A stretch of 64,000 bases of DNA, taken from Chrysaora quinquecirrha. Lineage: Eukaryota > Cnidaria > Scyphozoa > Semaeostomeae > Pelagiidae. The stretch spans positions 5,645,128-5,709,127 of the forward strand of contig JACTAT010000006.1 of NCBI GenBank assembly GCA_014526335.1, read 5' to 3'. The notes beneath the pieces were generated by a model. That model saw nothing but the letters and a program-made list of their open reading frames with translations, searched no databases and was not told the origin of the DNA. Position 1 is the stretch's first letter; each line of letters opens with the position of its first letter. Below are positions 1-11,391 of the stretch, one piece after another. The position numbers and the translations under genes are program-made.

Positions 1-693
1 TGTGGGATTGCTCAGATACAGTGTCACATACATCAGGAATGTTTTACGATTTGTCTTACATTAATTTGTTGTGGGGCATGAGATCAGATGTTGAAATTTT
101 ATATAAGCCCGTGTTTCTGATTTATTTCATGTAAACATAAAGTGTTTCTAAGCCCTTGTCTCTGATTTCATAGCCTTTCCTCCAGCCATCCTCTCCAAAA
201 TAAGCTTTTTTTAAGACAACACATTTACTGATCTGCAATATTATATCATAGTTGTATCAGATGATAAGTGTCTTTTGCATTCTATTGTGTAACCTATTGC
301 AGCAGCGATAACATTTTGTAGAAGACAATGCTTTTCTTGCCAAACATATCATCCCCCCTCCCCTGAATCGATGTTGTTTTCACAAAAAGAAGATGAAAGT
401 AAAAGACAATCTGTAAAACATCAAAGAAACCCAACATTGGACTGGGGGAGGGTGCCATACAAGTTCTTTCTACTTTGTACAGAGAATTTCTAAATTGATG
501 AAACTTCATGAAAGACTCATTGAATTTTGTCTGGGATTGTAGTTCTATAGTCTTACTGAGAAAATTCCCTGATCCTGATGCCCACCCACACTTAGTAGGA
601 ATGTTTCTAGGAGACTACAGCTGCACCCATGATAATTCTAAATTAATGTCAGCCGCCTATTTACAAAAGTTCCAATCTGGCCCAACTCCTTAC
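1..693. other. no gene recognised
   Basis: Only short open frames without recognisable motifs or consistent splice context are present. Nothing can be assigned here. Confidence 0.5.
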
Positions 694-1090
694 TAATCCT
701 TACTAATTATTACCTAATTTTTAGCCAATCATTGCCTAATCCTTAGCTAATCACTACTTAATCCTAACTAATCCTTAGATTATCCTTACTAATCATTGGA
801 TAATTGGTACTAATCATTAGATAATCCTTAGCTAATCATTGCCTTGTCTATATGGATCATCGTCTAATACTCATTTATCATTACCCAATGATTAACCAAT
901 CTCTACTAATTCGTAACTTATCATTACCTAATCCTATCTAATCCTTAGATAATAATCCTTAACTAATCTCTACTAATCATTTCCTAATTCTACCCATTCT
1001 AAACTACTGTAAATCCTTAGTTAACTTTTATTGATCATTAGTGAATCATTGCCTAATCCTTACTAATCATTGGCCTTATCTGTAACTAAT
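694..1090. repeat. degenerate TAATCCTTA/TAATCATTA minisatellite
   Basis: The stretch is built from many imperfect copies of TAATCCTTACTAATCATTA-like words, with variable spacing and many substitutions. It starts just after 690 and fades out near 1090. It looks like an old decayed simple-sequence array and has no coding role that I can see. Confidence 0.7.
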
Positions 1091-1587
1091 GTCATGGTGA
1101 CAACTCCCAACATTTGTCAAACTTCATAGGCAGCATTACTTTGTTTATTTGTGGATGATTAACTATTGTTTCTCACGGGAAGAAGTAGATATTGCACCAT
1201 GATTGAAAATATCCTGAAGAATGGCTTTTGATTGGATGATTTGGTTTATTAGAGCTTTTTTTAGTAATTCATGTATTTTAAATTGGACTGACTATAAATA
1301 CTGTTAAAATGAGGTATCAATTGTTCCACATTGTGGACCTTTACCGACCATTTTTTTATACAAAAAACCATTAAACACTACAACGACAATCAAAACGAGG
1401 CAAGGGCATAATGGGAGTGGGGTCATAGTCAGGGTTGATATGTTGGAAATGTATTGGAATTTCGTGGTAAATTGCATAGGTAATATATCCTCTCGTTTCA
1501 ATAAGAAAGTAAAGCTTGGTCTTTTGCAAGTTGTGAATCTAGTCAAATAAGATCTACTTGGAAAGGTAACACTGTACTGTAAGGAAA

Positions 1588-1666
1588 ATGGATGAACATA
1601 TTAATAATTCGATAGTTGTAGTGCCAGCAGGAGCAGAACCTTCAGCATCTTCGATTGACAATAGAA
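1588..1666 (+). CDS. possible first exon of an unknown gene
   Basis: An ATG at 1588 opens a short frame of about 27 residues (MDEHINNSIVVVP at its start) that ends at AGAAGTAAGTAATT. This contains a consensus GTAAGT splice donor near 1668. No following exon could be assigned with confidence and the peptide matches no family I know. It could equally be chance. Confidence 0.2.
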
Positions 1667-1671
1667 GTAAG

Positions 1672-2589
1672 TAATTTATCATTAGAAGTAAGTATAATAT
1701 GAATCCTTAATAGTTTAGTGCCTTATGGAATTGATGCTTTATGTTGTATGCTTTATGCACACTTTGCACCAAGGGCTGTAGTTTCAAAACAACAGAGGTA
1801 GTCTACTATTGTTTTTCTGTTGTTAAAGGTTACCTACTCCAACCAGTTGGGTTGATGCATCAATTAGGTAGTTCATTCCAGTTTCCAGACAGAGACCTGA
1901 TTGATTGGCAATATATAAAAAATCTGGGCCAGTTTTTAGGCTTTATTTTGTAACTGGCCTGCTGTGTTACAAATAGGACACAACATAGAGTGACTGCTCA
2001 CTGTGATTAAATGCAAATAAAGTCTACCAAATATATTTAAACATAATAGTCAAAAAAGTAATTAGACAAGGTAGACTTGGCCTCCAAAAGATGCTTATAT
2101 TTATTTGTTCAAGTAAGTCAAACTCCAAGTATCAGTAATTTCTTAGAATTTCGATATTTCTGGCTAAGGCTTAAGGATTTTCAGGTTGATATTCGTCCAG
2201 CAGCTTAATAGATACCCTGGACACCAATTCCTTTCTTTTCAGGTAATAGTCCTTGGCAAAGAGAAGAAACATGAAACAAGAGCTACGGGGAGGAACAGGA
2301 TCAACAAAAGACAATTGAGCTCTTTGGGAAATAATGTATGGTGCTCTATTTATTATGCAATAATGCCATAATGAACGCCAATGTTGCAGTTGTGTATATA
2401 TCATGTGGTCATACATCTTGTTTATTTTTGAAGATTAGGTACCAATAAAACAGCTGATAGCGGTAATTGTTGGATAAATAGTGTACAAGCTGTCAAAAGG
2501 AACTTTTCAACTTATGTCCCATGAAACCATCCGTTCCTTGCACTTCTGATTTAAAAGAGAAAAAATGGCCTTGCACTCTGAAAATGGCT
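1672..2589. other. no gene recognised
   Basis: Short open frames on both strands lack motifs. I see no repeat structure except local AT richness. Confidence 0.45.
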
Positions 2590-2668
2590 GTCAAAACAAA
2601 TTTTTTGTTATATAATATATAATATAATAATATATATAATATGATATATAATAATATAATATAACGAA
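2590..2668. repeat. AT-rich TATAATA simple repeat
   Basis: This is a low-complexity run of TATAATATA-type words, lying 3' of the minus-strand LINE fragment that ends at 2773. It may be an expanded 3' tail or an independent microsatellite. Confidence 0.7.
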
Positions 2669-2772
2669 TCTTTATACAAGATGTACATTTCAACATAAAA
2701 ATGCTGTTATCAATATGTGTCCTGTAAAGGAATAAAAAGAAAGTAAAACCTATATAAGCTAAAATGGTTCTT

Positions 2773-4083
2773 TCAAAATTCAAAACTAAAATGTTTTTTT
2801 AATAGTCCTTCGTATTGCTTAAAAGATTCAGCTTTTCTTAGGTCAAGTGGAAGTTCGTTGTACAGCTTGGCACCCATAAAATAGAACAACTTCCTAGCAT
2901 ATTTTGTTTTGATACATGGAAGCCTTATCAAACATTTGCTGTTTCTAGTTTGTGTCTTGTGCTGCTGAAACTTAAAATACCCTTGAAAGTTCTCACAAAT
3001 ATCATTGTCTAAACATTTACGCACAAGTTTACATGCCTTAGTTTCCTTGGCATTGGCAACTGATTGAATTGCAATTGGAATATTTGAGTTTCCGTTGATT
3101 ATTTTCAGACAGCGTTCATGAAATGACACGAGTCTCTTGGCTTGAGTTGAAGTCAACTTGAGTTGCAGTACTCCACAATACTTGAAAGTTGGCAGAATCA
3201 TGGAGTCCTACACGGCCTTTGCAGAGGTCAGATCAAGGGAATCTCTTATCTTTGCCAGTAATCGTAGTCTGGATGATGCTCGTTTGAAGCACCTTTCAAA
3301 GTGGGAATTCAGATTTAGGGTGCTATCTATTTCAATACCAAGATATTTGTATTGATTTGTGTTAAGTATTTTGGAGCCTCGGTACATTACATCTAGTGTC
3401 TCACTCTGTTTTGCAACCCTTTGCGAAGTCCCAAAAAGAAGAGATTCCGTCTTGCCTTTTTTCAAATTAATTATCAATCCATTTTCATCAAACCAATCGG
3501 CGATCGAATCCATATTACTTGAGAGCTTGGAATTGATGACTTTCAAATCTTTATCAGCAACGTAGATCACTGTGTCATCTGCATATTTAATTATCCTGGC
3601 ACCCACAATTACATCAGTGAAATCATTGAAGAATAGAATAAATAGCAAGGGACCCAAGATAGAGCCTTGAGGTACTCCTGTTTGGATGTCCGCTATCTTT
3701 GATGAGGATTTACCGTAACTTACAACTGCTGAAGGGTGGAAAAGATATTCTGTGAACCAAGCAAGTTCGCCTTATTTAATTCCATACTTAGGGAGTTTTT
3801 GGAGAAGGTTTGAATGGCTTATGGTGTCGAAGGCTTTGCTGAGATCTATAAACGTTGCTCCTACCAGTTTGCCTTGATTGACACTCTTCCGAATTTCATC
3901 TAACAACAGAGTTGCTGCTAACACCGTAGACAGTTTTGGCCTAAATCCGAACTGGAACTTTGAAAGTAGCTTATTCTTGTCAAGAAACTCCATAAGTTGA
4001 CGCTGTACCAACTTTTCGAACATTTTTGATAATACGGGCAGAACTGATATAGGTTGATAGTTATCAAAGCCCGATTTATGCAT
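2773..4083 (-). pseudogene. non-LTR retrotransposon reverse transcriptase, 5'-truncated
   Basis: This is the C-terminal half of a LINE ORF2 reverse transcriptase read from 4083 down to 2773 in one continuous frame. Visible RT blocks are NYQPISVLPVLSKMFEK, the FIDLSKAFDTISH block with its catalytic Asp, TGVPQGSILGPLLF, and the KYADDTVIYV catalytic box, followed by a thumb-like LGIEIDSTLNLNSHF region and a C-terminal tail. Two nonsense codons interrupt it: TAA at 3772-3774 and TAG at 3208-3210. I see no frameshift. Homology stops abruptly at 4083, next to an upstream in-frame TAG, which is what 5' truncation during target-primed reverse transcription produces. The endonuclease domain is absent. 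Clade is uncertain (CR1/Jockey-like group). Confidence 0.88.
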
Positions 4084-5913
4084 CTACAAAATACAGGAGA
4101 GGTACACGCTCACAATGGCCAAGGCAAGTTTTCTTATCTAGATAGCACTCCATTTCATTGTGTTTCTTTTTTTTACCACTGTAAACTCTTTGGAAAATGA
4201 TTTGTTAGCTGTTGTAAAAAATATTAGTTATATATTGATACAATCATAATATTTATTTCTGCTCTTTTTGGCTTTTTATGCATTTTTTCCATGTAGGGCT
4301 TCAAAAAACCAAATTTTGTAAGCAGTCGGATTGTTCTTTTTGAAAGAAAACGTTTGTTAAGCTAAAGCAACCATTGCAAAAGCTCTGCCTGCTCAATATT
4401 CGCAAAGCTTATTTGATTCTGTGGTTGAATCAAAGGAATAATAAAGGGTTATCTTATGGAAGTGTTCAGTGTTTTTTCCTAGAAATCAATGAATCTCTTA
4501 TTAATCTGGCCCTGGTTAGAGACATCCTGAGCTTCCGGCTTGAGGATAAGCGAAAGCTTCTGACACAGATCATGAAAGGAGTTGGTAAGGTGTTAGGTGC
4601 AATGGGATGTGATACCTTAAAGGCTACCTAATGACATACTTTAAGTTATGTTTCATTGTGCTCTTTGAAGGTGAAATAGCTCTTGTCGACTCTTTCTATC
4701 TCAACAAACATCTATCTCCAAGTTCTCTATTCATTGAACTGAAATCTCAGTTCACTAGACATTTCTGGTTGCTGGCCCATAATTCCCACTCCGTAACTTA
4801 AACTCTCTATCTCAAACCTTTCTCTATTTTGATTACGATTTTGGTCCCCTATCGATGTTTTTGTCCGCAAGTTGCCAATTGCCCATGCTTCATGAAAAAT
4901 GTCACAATGAAGATGCTTGGCAGCTTTTGAACCAGCTGAATTATATCGATGAAAGGAAAGGTTGTTAAGAAAACATGCTTAAAAAATGTTAAATCTGACA
5001 AAAGCTAGGAGAAGAAATGACAACAAATTAGGTTTACAAAGAGGTTGGAATCCCTAAAAACATGATCTCGAGTACAGTTTATTCGTAATAATGTGCTTTT
5101 AACATCAAAACAAGAAAAAAGCATGGTTGTGATAATAGAGGACATAGTCTTTAGTGCACGTCCGTTACAACTATTGTCGCATTTTTCCTCTGTTTTCCTT
5201 ATTTTGAAGAGAAATCTCTCAAACTCTGTCTAACCCCAACAAATTTACCGGACCCTTCCAAATTTGGGAAAGAGAGAGTTGACTGTACACTGGATGTAGA
5301 GCTAAGGAAGATATATTTTGTATTATCAGATATGTCAAAGAAAGATAACTGCAGAAAAGAAGGTGTGCCTTCTTGGTGGCCTCTAGAGGTACAATTCCGC
5401 TCACAAAGCGAAAGGAAATCAGGAGTTCCATCAATGCCTGTTCAGGATATTCATGATGTGCTTTGTTCGTCGTCCATTTTGCAAAAGCATGCAGTGGAAA
5501 GTTGATGGAAGATGAGGTCATGGTGGGAAATGTTGCAGAAGAGGGTATGTTACTAAACATTCTTATGGATTACAGCATGAGGTCACCAACAGGAGTTGAT
5601 TATAAAGTAACAATACTGATTATAACCCTTTTTATGCGCTCACGTTCTATGCTGCAATGTAAATGTGTTTTTCGTCATGAATTAGCTATCCATTGTTTTT
5701 GTGAATTGACTGTCGTTCATTTCCTTAAAATGTAAAAGTGAAGGTGAATTTTAATGCTCTTGGATTTTTTGTAGACTTTGAGCAGGTGGAGTCAGCTTCA
5801 TCAGTGAGGATTTGTCAACCAGGCTTGACCAGCGTGACTTTGGTAATTTTACAGTCATGTATTCATTATAACTTCCATTTTCTTTCTTGTGCAGTGACTC
5901 TCTTTTTTAGTGT
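4084..5913. other. unassigned interval with possible orphan exons
   Basis: No complete gene is visible. Two stretches resemble exons. One lies around 4470-4575 on the plus strand, ends at GTTG/GTAAGG and encodes a charged helical peptide. The other lies around 5363-5520 on the plus strand, follows an AACTGCAG acceptor-like site and encodes a Trp-Trp-Pro-containing peptide. Neither can be tied to a family or to a continuous model. Confidence 0.3.
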
Positions 5914-6809
5914 TTAACCCTATTCGGTATGGGGGCATTTTTGGCCCCCCCTCCGACTTTTGGTCGTGTATCATCTGCATGAACTCCTTAGTAGCTTGGG
6001 TAAGGGTCTGACTTTTCATAGAATTTATCAAGGAACATTTTGGTATGGGTTATGGTGTTGCATACTTAGTCACGTGACCAGAAAATGCTCATATTTGGAA
6101 GCAGGTAATGCAATTGACCCTTCAATTCACTATATCTCTGTCAATAATTATCACATATGATAGAAATATATATCGTTGGACTTCTGTTGGCAAGAACTAT
6201 CATTTGATATATCATTTAAATGTTTTTGGTATTGTTGGCAAATTTTGTCACTTGTCACATGATCAATTTAATAAATGTGATTAATTAGCCTAATTAGCAA
6301 CTTTTTTGAAAATTTTTGGATTGAGTCATGCATAAGGCTGTGTAAACTATGCTTTTGAATATTTTTACTGAAAATAAAGCTTGTTAAATAGGTTTTCTAA
6401 AATGCTGAGTAAGCAAAAAATTTCTTCTTCGTCATAAAGGTTTATAAGAAACAGCAGTTGATAGGAAACAGCAATTAGCTGATGATTAGCTTAAATGATA
6501 GAAAAAGTTTACTTTCTACATAGATTTTAACATTTATAGTGCCTTTTACCTATTTCAGTCTGATTTAGCTTGATTTTCGGCAACGTAGATGAAATAGTCA
6601 TAATTTTACACTCTACGCGGTCAATAGGCAAGGTGTCACGTGACTTATTAGCAAACAATAGTAGTAATTAGTTACAATTGGGTACTTGCACATGTCTACC
6701 AAGTTTAATCTCAATCAGACAGATAGCAGCTGAGATAACTAGGGGAGGGGGCAAAAAATACCCCCATACCTAGAGAGGCAAAAAATAGCCCATACCGAAT
6801 AGGGTTAAG
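5914..6809. mobile_element. piggyBac-type MITE flanked by TTAA
   Basis: An 888-bp element (5918-6805) lies between two TTAA tetranucleotides (5914-5917 and 6806-6809). Its first and last 16 bases are perfect inverted repeats (CCCTATTCGGTATGGG). The right end carries an extra subterminal copy of the GGTATGGGGG(T/C)ATTTTT(T/G)GCCCCC motif also seen inside the left end. TTAA target duplication and C-rich ends fit the piggyBac superfamily. No transposase is encoded, so it is a non-autonomous derivative. Confidence 0.85.
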
Positions 6810-7269
6810 TGTACAGGAAAAGTTTTGAAGTGTAGGAAAGAAGAACTTAACACAAAAACATATAGCTTTAAAAATTTTTCTCACTAGCTGCTTCTTTAAA
6901 ATTTGAAGGAGGCATTAGTCTTAAGTTCCCTACCCTTTGTACTTGTCGAATTATAAAAACTGATAATGGTGGTCAAGAGGGATATTTTGCATTGAGACCT
7001 TTTCATTATTTTGACTCTATTGCTTTATTCCTATCGGTACTAAAACTCTTCTTACATATTATATCATTTAGCTCTGTAGAGCTAATACTGTGCGACATCT
7101 TTGCGATAGCTTATATTTTTTCAGTTAGAAGATAAACTTATTTCATCAGATTCTTTCCTTTTCTTTCCTTGTCTTCAGCTGTGAAAAAGTAAATGATTTT
7201 TCTTTAGTGATTTCATGATTATGCAGCGTATTAATTGCAATTATTGATCATCATTATTAATTGTTGCAG
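6810..7269. other. no gene recognised
   Basis: AT-rich unique sequence with no motif or repeat that I can support. Confidence 0.4.
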
Positions 7270-7470
7270 GAAACTAGTGAATCTCTACTGAGCAGCAATA
7301 TGCCTACAAACATTGCAGTTGCAGTTTGCAGTGCAGAGTGCCAGTGCTGCATAGATGCAGATGTTGTGGCTGGTGATGGTTTTGCAAGTTGCTATGAGGG
7401 CCAAAAATGGTTTCACCAAGAGTGCTTTGACTTGATGGTAGGAGAAGACGATAGTTTTGATTGTGGTTGA
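7270..7470 (+). CDS. orphan Cys/His-rich exon, PHD-finger-like
   Basis: The open frame begins after a TTGTTGCAG acceptor-like site and encodes about 66 residues. The pattern CSAECQCC, then GDGFASC and KWFHQECFDL, resembles the middle of a PHD or related zinc-binding domain (W-F-H-x-x-C). The frame stops at TGA 7468-7470, before the last expected Cys pair, so the domain looks incomplete. No neighbouring exon could be attached. It may be a decayed exon of a transposon or host gene. Confidence 0.3.
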   Translation, partial: ETSESLLSSNMPTNIAVAVCSAECQCCIDADVVAGDGFASCYEGQKWFHQECFDLMVGEDDSFDCG

Positions 7471-9161
7471 CGTCGCACCTTTGATACCTTACTAAGGTAT
7501 TTTCCCCTCGTTTTCTATCTTTTTATTGCAAACCATCTAGACCCGCAGCAATTTTACTATGGTATGATGATATTTAATAGGGTAATTACTCATCTAATTA
7601 CTCATCTGCCTTTAGCAAATTAAAATTTTGTTCCAAGGATGGATTGGCTTATTTTTTTGCTTTTGGGATTCTGAAATGAAGGTAAGAACAGTTAAATGTA
7701 CAGCTACAGTGAATATTATAAAACTGGTGATATACTTTGTACTGATTCTAATACAATTTTTGCATTGGTTTATTTCATAACAAAACACAAAATTGCTACA
7801 ATTACACCGTTTGCTTTTTTAGAAATTTGTAAAAGAATTGTAAGCGGGAAAAGGTTTTCCTTAAGGTTTCGTATGTTTAAATCAAACCAGTACAGGAAAT
7901 TGGAGCAGCAGGGTTCGGAATACTTCTCGCTACTTGGTGACGATATGGTAATGCTCCTTCCATTTATGGTGTGTATGGTTTCTTTGAATCTAGTCATCAT
8001 CGTGATAGCCATTTTTCAATTATCTTACACTATATGTTTTTAAAGGTGTGTTATTCTTCTGAGTTTATATAGGGAAAGCGATGTCGATAGGGAAGTTCTG
8101 CCTGTTACGTTTTTCCCAAAAGTCTGGCCCAGTTGAACATTGAACATTAAAACTACACTGAGAAAACTATGATGACTTTAACATTTATCACCGGATGATT
8201 GGTGATCAAATTTGTCCCTCGATGCGAAAACTGCCATGAAATCACTTCTGAGTTTGTACATGACAAAGCCGCTTTTTGCCTGAAAGGTTTGCGCACAAAT
8301 GTGACAGACAATGCTTGATTTGAAAAAGAGATGTATGTGGCTCAGGTCATGAGGTCAGGTCCTGCGATTTGTTGAGCGTCTGGTCTTTGCCGCATCACAG
8401 TAAATTTGCCTCCTCATTCTGAACGATTGAGAGCAAGTGATTGAGAGCAAGCAAGACATTAATTCAGTTCATTTCCAACGTCACCTGGGGCTGAAGGACT
8501 GTCCTTGAAATATTTCATTTTGTCCTCAGACTGACATATTGCCTTGCCACACCTCTTCATCCAGTATTTGCTACCGCATTCTAATTCGGACAAGATTAAT
8601 ATGATTAGCTTTATACCTTTCATAGAATAGACAGGTTGCATGTGATCATGAGATGTTAAGCCCTCATTAAAGCAGCCTTAAACCAGGCTGCCTTTTTACT
8701 GACAAGCAATCACATCACTTGCATATGCCCTATTGAGGCAATAGTAAATCAATAACTCAAAAGGAATTGTTAGAATTCATTTAAATCTTCTGCTTTCTTT
8801 TGATAGAATGGCATTCTTGCACAGTGCATCATTCGCTTTGGTCTCACTATTCCATACATCAGGAAGATAAAGAATGACCAGAAGTGATATGGCTTCAATA
8901 ACTTTGTTCTAAATTTCGAAGTACAAGGCCATCAGATTTTATACTTGAAAATTGTAATTGGACTGCAGAGCAATCGCAAATTTAATACTGTCATCATTTT
9001 TATGCTTTCCACCAATTTTACAATTCCATATCGTTTGCTTTTGTTTCACAGGTTTTTTTTCTGCTCCGTAAAGAAGATGGCTTTCCTATTGGTCATTCCA
9101 GGCTCCTTTTATCTCATTCTGAGCCAGATGAGTAAAGATGCCAAGCAGTTGTGGACTTTCA
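7471..9161. other. no gene recognised
   Basis: Several open frames of 60-115 codons occur on both strands but show no family motif. Overlapping frames on opposite strands (for example 7696-8043) suggest chance. Confidence 0.4.
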
Positions 9162-10232
9162 ATGAGACCATGGGCTGCAGGAGACGTAGAATTTTGAATG
9201 AAAAAGAAATTTTGATAGATAAATTGCCTATTTTGTATATCTCTCTCTGTATTCTGCTGCGAAGGCGCCATGTTATACTCGCGCGTGGCTGATTGACGTG
9301 GGATTGAGCAATCATGTCACTCAAAATGTAAGTTGAAACCTCTTCAGTACCTAAATATCAGATGGGTAAGACACATTTCAACTTGCTGGTTTCAGCTTTC
9401 TCCAGATGCTCGTAACACAAGAACAATGGTGTGTCATAGGTGTGACGTCACACCTATGACACAGGAAAATGAGCTTTGGTTCCGAAAGACGGGGATTTTC
9501 AAAACTCCTAGTTTCTTTGTGCAGCATTTCAAGGGGTGTTTAGAATGGACCAACCCGAGTTTGCTTACAGGTAGGTCGCTTCAATCACTTGAAAAAATCC
9601 TACCAAATTTAGAAGTAGGCATTGTCGCTCTGTAATTTTCGAATGAAATTGAAGAATTTAGGATTTCTTTTCTCTAAGAATACTGTAATAAAAGAATCAG
9701 AATGAAAACATGGCATGTTCCGCAAAAAATATAGAAAGAGAAATCCAGTGCAATATTGGTCCAACAGAAATTATTCTCACTGTCCTTTTTCGACTTGAAT
9801 TGTCGTCCTCGAGTTAACGAAACCAGATCAGTCAACAAAACCACAATCCTTTTTTTTATTTCTCTCTTTCTTTCGTTGTAATACGAGCCCCCGTATGTCT
9901 CGAGAATTTACCCTAGGATTGCTTGGGCATCCCTCTATTTCAAGTTGAGGAATGTTTCGAGCATGAGGAGAAAACGCGACGCTGGAAAAACAATAGAATC
10001 TATTGTTCCCAGTTCTCTTGAGTCTTACTCATCTGATATTTAGGTACTGAACAGGTTTCCACTTACATTTTGAGTGACATGATTGCTCAATCCCACGTCA
10101 ATCAGCCACGCGCAAGCATAGCATGGCGCCTTCACAACAGAATACAGAGAGAGATATACAGAATTGGCAATCTATCGATCAAAAGTTCTTTTTCATTCAA
10201 AATTCCAAGACTCCTGCAGCCCATGATGAGAC
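9162..10232. mobile_element. MITE with 204-bp terminal inverted repeats
   Basis: Two 204-bp inverted arms, 9169-9372 and 10022-10225, differ by about 16 bases by eye and start CATGGGCTGCAGGAG. They are flanked by a perfect 7-bp direct repeat ATGAGAC (9162-9168 and 10226-10232), as expected of a target-site duplication. The 1,057-bp element encodes no transposase. A 7-bp duplication with CA-initial ends would fit a P/1360-like or hAT-like superfamily, but the assignment is tentative. The inner part of each arm contains an ATG followed closely by a GTAAGT donor-like site, so an origin as an inverted gene fragment is an alternative. Confidence 0.8.
9430..9463. repeat. perfect 34-bp palindrome centred on TGACGTCA
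   Basis: Within the MITE core, 9430-9463 reads identically on both strands. The centre (9443-9450) is TGACGTCA, the full CRE/ATF-type site. It can form a 17-bp stem with no loop. Whether it binds anything is unknown. Confidence 0.9.
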
Positions 10233-10377
10233 ATAACATTTCGAATTTTTTGTTGTTTCCATTGATTCTCTTAATCAAGTAAAGTTTTGTAACAGATTAT
10301 GTGTTTATGATATTTTTGTGTTATTTTCCTTGCTAATGTAAAACAATCCGCTTACGCCAGGGTTATATATTTGGATA

Positions 10378-10406
10378 GGATATATATATATTTATATATA
10401 TATATT

Positions 10407-10461
<55 letters not shown>
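10378..10461. repeat. TA microsatellite
   Basis: A run of TATATA with occasional TTTATA interruptions sits immediately before the 177-bp tandem repeat. Confidence 0.95.
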
Positions 10462-10462
<1 letters not shown>

Positions 10463-10470
10463 TAAGACAC

Positions 10471-10935
10471 AAGCGTCATTCACTGAAGGTAGTAAGGTGC
10501 ATAAATTTGGCCCCTTCACTGCAGTTCTTTTTCTTCATGAACTTAAGGTAAAGATGTCAGATTTCTTATTCTATCTCTACTGGCAACTAAACTAAGCATA
10601 ATTTATGCTGTATGTAAATAAATTTGACAAGATTTGCACTTGTGTTCAAGCGTCATTCACTGAAGGTAGTAAGGTATGAAAATTTGGCCCCTTCACTACC
10701 GTTCTTTTACTTCATGAACTTAAGGTAAAGATGTCAGATTTCTTATTCTATCTCTACTGAAAACTAAGGCAAGCATAATATATGCTGTATTCAAATAAAT
10801 TTGACAAGATTTGAACTTGTGCACAAGCGTCATTCACTGACGGTAGTAAGGTGCGAAAATTTGGCCCCTTCACTACCGTCCTTTTTTCTTCACGAACCTA
10901 AGGTAAAGTTTTCAGTTTTCTTCATTCATGTATAT
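10471..10935. repeat. 177-bp tandem repeat, about 2.6 copies
   Basis: Copies begin at 10471, 10648 and 10825, each with AAGCGTCATTCACTGA, giving an exact 177-bp period. Each contains a GGCCCCTTCACT block and an AACTTAAGGTAAAG-like block. The third copy breaks off near 10935. The length is in the size range of nucleosomal satellite monomers. Confidence 0.93.
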
Positions 10936-11124
10936 GTTCTTAGCGTTCTATAGCGCACAGGTTTTGCCCAATGGAAATAATTTGATGCTGTGCTGTTTAC
11001 ATTTTTCTTGTTAAGCATAACATTGGGCTCTGATTGGTACAGATGCAGTTTAGCGGACACCTTCAAAAACGCAACAAAAACAATGTGCTGTTGAATCAAA
11101 CAGATGACGCATGCTTCCAAAATC

Positions 11125-11380
11125 CTAAAACTACCACCAACACTAAGCCTACATTAACACTAACACTAAAACCACCAACACTAAGCCTACATTAACCCTA
11201 ACCCTAAAGCCCTACCTAGCCATATCCCCCTACCCTTACCCTAAAATCCTACCCTAATCCTAACTCTAAAATCCTATTCTAAAACCCTTCCCTACCCGAA
11301 AACCCTAACCCTAACCCTGCTCTAATCCTAAAACCCGACCATAATTCTTACCATAAAACCCTAACCCTAACCCTGAAACA
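11125..11380. repeat. interstitial telomere-like CCCTAA tract
   Basis: The stretch is full of degenerate CCCTAA/CCTAAA words, with clean runs such as AACCCTAACCCTAACCCT near 11299-11318 and 11357-11377. This is the C-strand of the TTAGGG telomere repeat found in most animals, interspersed with ACACTAA and CCTACC variants. It looks like an old internal telomeric insertion or satellite rather than a chromosome end. Confidence 0.8.
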
Positions 11381-11391
11381 CTTATGTACCC

